Both the position numbers and the translations under genes were made by a program. Of a stretch of DNA of 64,000 nt, positions 57,416 through 64,000 are shown piece by piece. The notes under the pieces are model-generated. The model searched no databases. It was not told the DNA's origin and worked only from the letters and a program-made list of their open reading frames with translations. Location: NCBI RefSeq assembly GCF_012584455.1, contig NZ_JABAEB010000004.1, positions 246,045 to 310,044 of the forward strand. The letters are read 5' to 3'. Origin of the DNA: Shewanella oncorhynchi (GTDB lineage: Bacteria > Pseudomonadota > Gammaproteobacteria > Enterobacterales > Shewanellaceae). How positions within the stretch are numbered: the stretch's first letter is position 1; every line of letters begins with the position of its first letter.

Positions 57416-57799
57416 TCAAGCGAGTCGTTCGAATATTTTATCTAACTTCTCTTTCAGCGTTGCAGCGGTAAAAGGCTTAACCACATAACCATTCACTCCC
57501 GCTTGAGCGGCAGCAATAATCTGTTCACGTTTTGCTTCAGCAGTTACCATTAATACGGGTAAATGCTTTAGCGAATCATCAGCGCGAATTGCTTTTAACA
57601 GATCGATTCCTTGCATACCAGGCATATTCCAATCTGTAACAACAAAATCAAAATCCCCCTTTTGCAACATCGGCAGGGCTGTTGAGCCATCGTCTGCTTC
57701 TTGGGTGTTATTAAACCCCAAGTCTCGCAACAAGTTCTTGATGATACGCCTCATTGTCGAAAAATCGTCAACAATGAGAATCTTCATATTCTTGTCCAA
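57416..57799 (-). CDS. cheY: CheY chemotaxis response regulator
   Basis: 127 residues. [20 protein letters not shown], phospho-acceptor Asp in [18 protein letters not shown], Thr in [16 protein letters not shown] and Lys in [12 protein letters not shown]. Binds FliM at the motor when phosphorylated. The start is TTG at 57799, as GGAGG is 5 bases before it; the first ATG is four codons later and poorly spaced (17 bases). Confidence 0.98.
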   Translation of the reverse strand: MDKNMKILIVDDFSTMRRIIKNLLRDLGFNNTQEADDGSTALPMLQKGDFDFVVTDWNMPGMQGIDLLKAIRADDSLKHLPVLMVTAEAKREQIIAAAQAGVNGYVVKPFTAATLKEKLDKIFERLA

Positions 57800-57846
57800 G
57801 GTTTCCTCCGGTGAGCTGACATTCTGTGCTCGATTAATAATTATAC

Positions 57847-58560
57847 TTATGTCCAGTGCTTGAGTTTAGCTTTCAATCGCAACATTGCCTGACTTAATAT
57901 CTGGCTAACCCGCGATTCACTGACTTCAAGAATGGCGCCAATCTCTTTTAAATTCAATGCTTCATCGTAGTACAGGGATAACACTAATGCATCTCTTTCA
58001 GGCAATAATTTAATTGCCTCAACCAGAGCAGAATGAAATTGGTTCTCAGCTAATGCTTCAAATGAATCATCATCGGACCGATCACTCACTGTAAGTATAT
58101 CCTGAGATACGCCTAAATCTTCTATCCCTATGATTTTTCCGATAGAAACATCGTTAAGAATATGATGGTACTCATCAAGCGTCATATCAAGTTTTTCTGC
58201 AATTTCTGTGTCGCGTGCATCACGGCCCAGTTCTTGCTCTAACTCATCAATAGCGTGTGCAACCTTACGATTGTTACGATGAACGGAACGAGGGACCCAG
58301 TCGCCACGACGAATTTCATCTAACATGGCTCCACGTATGCGTATGCCGGCGAAGGTTTCAAATTTCGCACCCTTGCCACCATCAAACTTGGATGATGCTT
58401 CTAGTAACCCCATCATCCCAGCTTGGAGTAAATCATCTAACTGCACAGATGCAGGTAGTCTGGCGAGTAAATGATGCGCAATTCTTTTAACCAACGGAGC
58501 ATACTGTTCAACGATCGACGATTTATTGTCTAAACAAGTATACGCAGCGGCTTTATTCAC
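57847..58560 (-). CDS. fliA: Flagellar sigma factor FliA (sigma 28)
   Basis: 237 residues with sigma70 regions 2 ([40 protein letters not shown]), 3 ([20 protein letters not shown]) and 4 ([40 protein letters not shown]). It directs late flagellar and chemotaxis genes. It overlaps flhG by 8 bases. Confidence 0.98.
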   Translation of the reverse strand: MNKAAAYTCLDNKSSIVEQYAPLVKRIAHHLLARLPASVQLDDLLQAGMMGLLEASSKFDGGKGAKFETFAGIRIRGAMLDEIRRGDWVPRSVHRNNRKVAHAIDELEQELGRDARDTEIAEKLDMTLDEYHHILNDVSIGKIIGIEDLGVSQDILTVSDRSDDDSFEALAENQFHSALVEAIKLLPERDALVLSLYYDEALNLKEIGAILEVSESRVSQILSQAMLRLKAKLKHWT

Positions 58561-59434
58561 TCGTTTTTTCCTCTTGAAAATCTGGTCGTTGTACTAAACG
58601 CTCAACGAAAAACTCCAAATGCCCACCAGGTTGCTGCGGCACAGGCCAGCTCAAAATTTTATTTGCCAATCCTTGATACGCAATCGCCGCTGGTGATTTA
58701 GGATAAGCTTCAACCACCAATTTTTGTTTACGAACTGATTTACGTAAGTTTTCGTCAAATGGAATCGTGGCGACTAATTCAAGTGCAACATCTAAAAATC
58801 TGTCGGTCACTTTACTGAGTTTAGCAAATAATTCCATACCTTCGCGTAAACTACGCACCATATTGGCAACTATTTTAAAACGGAACACGCCATGCTCACG
58901 GCTGAGAATTTTAATCAGGGCGTAGGCATCGGTAATCGAAGTGGGTTCATCACAAACAACGACTAGCACATCCTGCGAAGCACGTGAGAAACTGAGCACC
59001 ATATCTGAGATCCCAGCAGCAGTATCTACGACTAGAATATCAAACTGAGTCCGCATCTCGCTAAATGCTCGGATTAATCCAGCATGTTGTGCAGGGCTTA
59101 ATTCCACCATCCCCTGTGTTCCAGAGGTGGCTGGTACTATGCCTATCCCCTTTGGACCACGCACGATAATATCGTCAAGCTCTGCATCACCAGAGAGCAC
59201 GTGAGAGAGGTTACGCTCGGCACGAATACCCAGCATGACGTCGACGTTTGCTAAGCCAAGGTCAGCGTCAAGTACCAAGACACGCTTGCCTTTTTCGGCT
59301 AATGCCACAGCAGTATTAATAGAAACGCTGGTTTTACCCACGCCTCCTTTACCGCCAGTGACCGCGATTACTTTCACTTTTTCGTTATAGGGTTGATTCA
59401 TCATACGTAAACCACTTGCTTGATCCAGGGTCAT
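58553..59434 (-). CDS. flhG: FlhG/FleN flagellar number regulator
   Basis: 293 residues from ATG 59434; GTG 59452 overlaps the end of flhF. The N-terminus carries DQASGLR, the motif that stimulates FlhF GTPase. Deviant Walker A VTGGKGGVGKTSVSIN, switch VLVLDADLGLANVDVMLG and VVDTAAGISDMVLSFS follow, with an amphipathic C-terminal helix. A MinD-type ATPase that limits polar flagella to one by opposing FlhF and the FlrA activator. Confidence 0.97.
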   Translation of the reverse strand: MTLDQASGLRMMNQPYNEKVKVIAVTGGKGGVGKTSVSINTAVALAEKGKRVLVLDADLGLANVDVMLGIRAERNLSHVLSGDAELDDIIVRGPKGIGIVPATSGTQGMVELSPAQHAGLIRAFSEMRTQFDILVVDTAAGISDMVLSFSRASQDVLVVVCDEPTSITDAYALIKILSREHGVFRFKIVANMVRSLREGMELFAKLSKVTDRFLDVALELVATIPFDENLRKSVRKQKLVVEAYPKSPAAIAYQGLANKILSWPVPQQPGGHLEFFVERLVQRPDFQEEKTSE

Positions 59435-59438
59435 AAAT

Positions 59439-60809
59439 CTACTCAAATGCACAGGCCATATTATCTGACCACGCTGTGTCTTGTAATGATTGTTGTTCTG
59501 TACTATCTAACGCTGCGAGTGCCTGCTGGGCTAAATCTAGGGTATCCGCAACTTTCATATCTTCAGGAACTCTTTGTCCATCAGTAATATAACTTAATGG
59601 TAATCCGTTTTGGATCAACACACTTAATGCCCCTGCTAACGACACAGATTCATCGAGTTTTGTGAGAACGACACCAGATAGGGGAATGCGTTTAAAATGA
59701 TTGACTGCATCTTGCAGCACACGGCGCTGCCCTGTCGCAGACAGTACCAGATAACTGCGGATAGGTATCCTGCTATTTGCAGTTAAATTATCAAGTTGCT
59801 GGTAAAGGCGCATATCTCGCTGTCCCATGCCAGCCGTATCTATCAATACTAGCTTGCGATTCCTAAACTGATAGAGAATTTGTTCTAATTCATTTAGATC
59901 ATGAGCTTGCTTTACTGGGCAGCCCATTATTTTGCCATAAGTTGCTAATTGCTCATAGGCTCCGATGCGATAATGATCTGTGGTAATTAAAGCAACATGT
60001 TCAGCACCATGATGTGCCGCAAAACGGGCAGCAAGTTTAGCTAATGACGTTGTTTTACCAACCCCAGTAGGACCAACTAATGCAACCACTCCGCCCTGCT
60101 TAACAATGTCATCGCCCTGATTATCAAGCATATTCGCAAGACTTTGTGGTAATGCTCTGACTAATTCAGCTGGCGTATAATGCTGGCTCAGCGCGGCTAA
60201 TTTATTCGCAACCGCAGGGGAGAATTCAGCCTCAAGCAATTTGGCTTCGAGCATAGCACCGACGGGATCGATGCGTTTTTTATGTTCCGTCATCAAGGAG
60301 GATACTTGATGTGTCAGTAAATTACGCAGTGATGCTAATTCATCACGCATAGCCTCAATATCAGCACTTTGTTTCTGTGATGTTTGTGGCTTTTTATCAA
60401 ACGAGGAAGACGCTTCACGACGTTCTGGTTTCACAGCAGTAGGGGCTTGTAAGCCCTTAGCCCATGCTGGTAACTCGGCATCAACTTGCTGATGTGACAT
60501 TTGTTGATTCAAACGGCTTTGCTGCTTCTCAAGTAAGGCTTGTAATGAGTCTGCTGGTGCGGCTGGCTTAGCGCGAGTTTCTACACGAACTGGCTGCTTA
60601 GCACCTAGGGACACGAGATCGTCGCTCACGTCCATAAAGGTCGGTGCTGGCGCAGTGGCTTTAGGTTCGTCATAGTCAACGGCAGCGACAATTTCGATGC
60701 CACCGTTCACTTTTTTATTTGACATAATGACGGCATCTGAGCCGAGTGTTTCTTTCACTTGGGCCAGTGCGGCGCGCATGTCTTTGGCAAAAAATCGTTT
60801 AATCTTCAC
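59439..60809 (-). CDS. flhF: FlhF SRP-type GTPase, polar flagellum placement
   Basis: 456 residues: a basic B domain (1-150; MKIKRFFAKDMRAALAQVKE), an N domain (~150-240), then the G domain with GPTGVGKTTSLAKLAARFAA (G1), LITTDHYRIGAYEQLATYGK (G2), LIDTAGMGQRDMRLY (G3) and VLTKLDESVSLAGALSVL. It recruits the first flagellar components to the cell pole. It lies 11 bases after flhA. Confidence 0.97.
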   Translation of the reverse strand: MKIKRFFAKDMRAALAQVKETLGSDAVIMSNKKVNGGIEIVAAVDYDEPKATAPAPTFMDVSDDLVSLGAKQPVRVETRAKPAAPADSLQALLEKQQSRLNQQMSHQQVDAELPAWAKGLQAPTAVKPERREASSSFDKKPQTSQKQSADIEAMRDELASLRNLLTHQVSSLMTEHKKRIDPVGAMLEAKLLEAEFSPAVANKLAALSQHYTPAELVRALPQSLANMLDNQGDDIVKQGGVVALVGPTGVGKTTSLAKLAARFAAHHGAEHVALITTDHYRIGAYEQLATYGKIMGCPVKQAHDLNELEQILYQFRNRKLVLIDTAGMGQRDMRLYQQLDNLTANSRIPIRSYLVLSATGQRRVLQDAVNHFKRIPLSGVVLTKLDESVSLAGALSVLIQNGLPLSYITDGQRVPEDMKVADTLDLAQQALAALDSTEQQSLQDTAWSDNMACAFE

Positions 60810-60820
60810 TTATGCGTCCT

Positions 60821-62920
60821 CTACTGGCCGACTGCAGATACGATACGTATTTGCTTCTCATCAGGTATTTCTTGATATGAAATGACTCTGAGATTAGGAA
60901 TAGTATGTTTAACAAAGCGTGACAGCGTCGCGCGTAACATACCTGACGTCAACAATATGGCGGGTTGTCCGACCATTTCTTGCTTCTGAGCCGCATCGGC
61001 AAGGGACTGCTGCATGCGTTCTGCAAGACCGGGTTCAATATTAGGACCATCACCACCGGTTGCTTGCATTGACTGATGCAACATCTGTTCCAACTCTGGC
61101 GCCAAAGTAATGACGGGGATTTCGAGCTCTGGGCCTGAGATTTCCTGAACTATCATACGTTTCAAAGCGATACGTACAGCGGCAGTCAAGACTTCAGTGT
61201 CATTACTCTTAGTGCCATATTCTAACAAAGTTTGCACTATAGTACGCAAGTCTCTAACTGAAACCCCTTCATTTAATAGGTTCTGCATCACTTTTACGAC
61301 ATGTCCTAACGGCATGATATCTGGAATAAAGCCATCAACCAGCTTAGGAGAGTGTTTCGCAAGCATATCCATCAGTTGTTGCACTTCTTCGTAGCCTAAC
61401 AACTTAGCAGCATTATTTGTGAGTAATTGACTAATATGAGTTGCAACAACCGTCGCAGCATCGACGACGGTATAACCTAGTGTTTGTGCGTGCTCACGTA
61501 ACTCAGGGGCGATCCATACAGCTTCCAGGCCAAAGGCGGGATCGCGCGTTTCGATACCATCGAGTTTGCCATAGACTTGACCAGGGTTGATCGCCAATTC
61601 GCAATCATGACGAATATCTGCCTCTCCGACGACGACGCCCATTAATGAAATGCGATACGCATTAGGTGATAAATCTAAGTTATCGCGAATATGCACCGCG
61701 GGCACTAAGAAGCCTAATTCCTGAGACAACTTTTTACGCACGCCTTTAATGCGGCTTAGTAACTCGCCACCTTGGCCCTTGTCTACCAGAGGGATCAAAC
61801 GATATCCAACCTCAAGACCAATAGTATCCACATGATGTACATCGTCCCAACCTAGCTCTTTAGGCTCTTTATCTTGTCTTTCTATTGGACCCGATTTCAC
61901 TTGTTCTAGCGCTTTAAGACGTTTGTTTTCATTTCGTTTATAAACAAAATAAGCTGCACCAGCAGTCATAAAGGCAAAGCTTAAAAACGCCATGTGCGGC
62001 ATACCAGGAACAATACCCATGACAAACAGGACTCCGGCGGCGATACCCAATGACTTATGACTGTCAAACATCTGACTCATCATCATTTGGCCCATATCAC
62101 CCGACTCGTTTTGACGAGTCACCATCAAGGCTGCGGCGATTGACAATAATAGACCGGGGATCTGCGCCACTAAACCATCACCGATAGTCAGTAAGGTATA
62201 AATTTCAACTGCTTCAGAGAAACTTAAGCCATGCTGCACAATCCCTATGATGAAACCACCTACGATGTTGATCACTAAGATCATGATACCGGCAATCGCA
62301 TCCCCTTTAACGAATTTGGACGCACCGTCCATCGCACCATAGAAATCAGCTTCACGGGTCACTTCGGCACGGCGTATTCTCGCTTGGTCTTGATTTAAGG
62401 TTCCTGCATTTAAGTCAGCATCGATTGCCATTTGCTTACCTGGCATAGCATCCAAGGTAAAGCGGGCACTAACTTCTGCGATACGACCAGCACCTTTAGT
62501 AACTACCGCAAAGTTGATGATAATCAGAATGATAAATACCACTAGACCAACGGCATAGTTACCACCGATCACCACAGAACCGAAGGCTTCAATCACCTTA
62601 CCCGCGGCATCACCGCCATTATGACCCTCAAGTAAAACCACACGAGTAGAGGCAACGTTGAGCGCAAGACGTAATAATGTCGCCACCAGCAACACAGTTG
62701 GGAAGGCAGCAAAATCTAAGGGTCTATCGGTATAAATAGCCACCAGCAATACGATGAGAGCTAACGCAATGTTGAATGAAAAGAGTATGTCTAATAGAAA
62801 TGGAGGGATAGGTAAAACAATCATGGCCAATGCAGCAAGCACAACCACCGGCGTGCCAATGCCTTTAAAAGTGCTGAGCCTAATTTGTTTTACTTGACCA
62901 AGAGTCGCTTTAACATCCAT
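60821..62920 (-). CDS. flhA: Flagellar type III export gate protein FlhA
   Basis: 699 residues: eight transmembrane helices in residues 1-330, including the conserved FHIPEP-like region between (RFTLDAMPGKQMAIDADLNA and TREADFYGAMDGASKFVKGD), and a large cytoplasmic domain (~350-699; TIGLEVGYRLIPLVDKGQGG, IREVLPNLRVISYQEIP-like end FVKHTIPNLRVISYQEIP). Forms the nonameric ring for chaperone-substrate docking. Upstream is a sigma54 promoter, and flhB lies 183 bases further. Confidence 0.98.
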   Translation of the reverse strand: MDVKATLGQVKQIRLSTFKGIGTPVVVLAALAMIVLPIPPFLLDILFSFNIALALIVLLVAIYTDRPLDFAAFPTVLLVATLLRLALNVASTRVVLLEGHNGGDAAGKVIEAFGSVVIGGNYAVGLVVFIILIIINFAVVTKGAGRIAEVSARFTLDAMPGKQMAIDADLNAGTLNQDQARIRRAEVTREADFYGAMDGASKFVKGDAIAGIMILVINIVGGFIIGIVQHGLSFSEAVEIYTLLTIGDGLVAQIPGLLLSIAAALMVTRQNESGDMGQMMMSQMFDSHKSLGIAAGVLFVMGIVPGMPHMAFLSFAFMTAGAAYFVYKRNENKRLKALEQVKSGPIERQDKEPKELGWDDVHHVDTIGLEVGYRLIPLVDKGQGGELLSRIKGVRKKLSQELGFLVPAVHIRDNLDLSPNAYRISLMGVVVGEADIRHDCELAINPGQVYGKLDGIETRDPAFGLEAVWIAPELREHAQTLGYTVVDAATVVATHISQLLTNNAAKLLGYEEVQQLMDMLAKHSPKLVDGFIPDIMPLGHVVKVMQNLLNEGVSVRDLRTIVQTLLEYGTKSNDTEVLTAAVRIALKRMIVQEISGPELEIPVITLAPELEQMLHQSMQATGGDGPNIEPGLAERMQQSLADAAQKQEMVGQPAILLTSGMLRATLSRFVKHTIPNLRVISYQEIPDEKQIRIVSAVGQ

Positions 62921-62956
62921 TCGCTATAACCTAAACTTTGACGTGTAATAGCATAA

Positions 62957-62972
62957 AGCAAAAAACGCGCCA
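62957..62972 (-). promoter_or_regulatory. Sigma54 (RpoN) promoter for flhA-flhF-flhG-fliA-che
   Basis: Minus strand TGGCGCGTTTTTTGCT fits the -24/-12 consensus TGGCACR-N4-TTGCW, with GG and GC separated by the required 10 bases; only one core position differs. Predicted transcription start is ~26 bases before the flhA start codon. Polar flagellar class II genes in Vibrio and Shewanella are FlrA/FlrC-RpoN controlled, which fits. Confidence 0.8.
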
Positions 62973-63103
62973 ACAAGATTAAAGCCATTAATGAAGGAAA
63001 GATATGTACTGTGACTGATTGATATACATAAAATTAGCCATAAAAAAACAAATGAACTTGACATCATCAGCTTTACCAATGACTACCATCTGAGACTAGT
63101 GGT

Positions 63104-64000
63104 TCAATATTTCAATTCATCTGGTATAGGTTGATTAAGTGGGACAGGAATAGGTTTACGACCGCGTCCTTTTTGATATTGGCGCAGTTGGAATACATAA
63201 GCCAAAATCTGTGCGACAGCAGTAAACAAACCTTCAGGGATCTGCTGGTCTAACTTAGTCGTATGGTAAATAGCCCTTGCAAGTGGTGGGGCCGAGACAA
63301 TCGCAATATTGTGCGCGCGGGCAATCTCACGTATTTTAAAGGCCACATCATCAACACCTTTCGCTATCACAAAGGGAGCTGCAGAGCGCTGCACATCGTA
63401 TTTAATCGCAACGGCAAAATGCTCAGGGTTAACGACAATCACATCGGCATTTGGCACTTCAGCCATCATACGCCTTTGTGCTAGTTCACGTTGCATCTGC
63501 CGTATATGCCCTTTCACCTCAGGTTTACCCTCAGTGTCTTTATATTCATCTTTTACTTCTTGTTTGGTCATCTTAAGTTGCTTGTTGTGATTCCAAATTT
63601 GGAACGGCACATCGATGACGACAATAAACAAAATCGAGGAACATAACAGGATAAACATCCAAACCAACAAATCTAATGCATGGTAAACATTACCAGGAAG
63701 ATGGTCGCTAGACAGCAACATGATGTCATTGAAATAGAAGCTTAATAAAAAATAAGCAGAAAACGCTACTACAGAAAATTTTGCAATGCCTTTGGTGAGT
63801 TCAACCAGAGCCTGTACGCCAAACATACGTTTAAAACCAGCAAGGGGACTCATTTTACTGGCTTTTGGCATCATAGCTTGGGTCGAAAAATTGATCCCAC
63901 CAAGAGAGACGTTACCGATAAACGCAACCACCACAATCAGTAGCATAATTTTAGCCATGGGCCAGGCTATTTCACTCGCAACAACACCCCACACGTTGAA
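63104..64000 (-). CDS. flhB: Flagellar export switch protein FlhB, C-terminal part (cut by window edge)
   Basis: The last ~299 codons of a ~376-residue protein; the 5' end lies beyond the window. Four-helix membrane part ends around residue 205; KSNPLAGF-like KASKMSPLAGFKRMFGVQA and 'VKDEYKDTEGKPEVKGHIRQ' are FlhB motifs. The autocleavage site reads VVNPEHFAVAIKYD, that is NPEH in place of the usual NPTH, with the essential Asn-Pro kept. The tail PIPVPLNQPIPDELKY is Pro-rich, a feature reported for Shewanella-type FlhB. It switches export from hook to filament subunits. Confidence 0.96.
   Translation of the reverse strand, partial: FNVWGVVASEIAWPMAKIMLLIVVVAFIGNVSLGGINFSTQAMMPKASKMSPLAGFKRMFGVQALVELTKGIAKFSVVAFSAYFLLSFYFNDIMLLSSDHLPGNVYHALDLLVWMFILLCSSILFIVVIDVPFQIWNHNKQLKMTKQEVKDEYKDTEGKPEVKGHIRQMQRELAQRRMMAEVPNADVIVVNPEHFAVAIKYDVQRSAAPFVIAKGVDDVAFKIREIARAHNIAIVSAPPLARAIYHTTKLDQQIPEGLFTAVAQILAYVFQLRQYQKGRGRKPIPVPLNQPIPDELKY

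Overview
The window is chromosomal DNA of a gammaproteobacterium, most probably Shewanella. The pointers are the polar-flagellum/chemotaxis block in the order flhB-flhA-flhF-flhG-fliA-cheYZAB-(unknown)-parC-parP-cheW, as in Vibrio and Shewanella, an rcsF/trmO/proS neighbourhood, a POT peptide transporter and a lipobox-less MlaA. I cannot assign a species from sequence alone. I saw no rRNA, tRNA, insertion sequence, prophage or CRISPR array.

Layout. (1) 1-9.1 kb, mainly + strand: two amidohydrolase-like proteins (the first cut by the window edge), an RcsF lipoprotein, trmO, a hexapeptide acyltransferase, a 14-copy GTTATCC heptamer array, proS, an AraC-type regulator divergent from a panB gene, and a patatin-like lipase. 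(2) 9.2-13.5 kb, + strand: a gfcABCD-like operon (group 4 capsule accessory genes). (3) 13.6-20.4 kb: an Old Yellow Enzyme reductase, an orphan rfbC, remnants of a second rfbB and rfbA, a soluble histidine kinase with an HD-GYP response regulator, an NlpE-like lipoprotein and a HutD-family protein. (4) 20.6-43.1 kb, all - strand, read from high to low coordinates: rfaH, a leader with an ops element, a six-SLBB export protein, Wzz, a phosphoglycosyl transferase, rfbB, rfbA, an acyl-carrier-protein/ketosynthase/ketoreductase cassette, a GNAT acyltransferase, a WecE-type aminotransferase, a WecF-type transferase, Wzx, an acetyltransferase, Wzy, three glycosyltransferases, ugd and a UDP-glucuronate 4-epimerase, closed by an intrinsic terminator. 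(5) 43.5-49.7 kb: POT transporter, RssB-like regulator, mlaA, and a FliK-like plus FhlB pair. (6) 49.7-64 kb, - strand: flagellar export, flagellar number/placement and chemotaxis genes, probably driven in part by a sigma54 promoter before flhA.

How the genes work together. The 20.6-43 kb cluster looks like a Wzx/Wzy-dependent surface polysaccharide (O antigen or capsule). RmlA and RmlB make dTDP-4-keto-6-deoxyglucose and the WecE homologue aminates it to dTDP-Fuc4N. A dedicated ACP, two KAS III enzymes and an SDR reductase could make a short 3-hydroxyacyl group, perhaps 3-hydroxybutyryl, which the GNAT enzyme could put on the amine. The WecF homologue would then transfer the modified sugar. 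Ugd and the epimerase supply GlcA/GalA. RfaH, encoded just upstream, would act on the ops element in the leader to prevent premature termination across roughly 22 kb. No wzb/wzc kinase pair is visible, and gfcABCD lies apart on the opposite strand.

Most interesting points: the built-in mini fatty-acid synthase for sugar N-acylation, the RfaH/ops pair with a second partial ops copy, the decayed rfb locus flanking the two-component genes, three repeats in the CheA linker where ParP is expected to act, and a dispersed intergenic repeat family sharing its core with the heptamer array.
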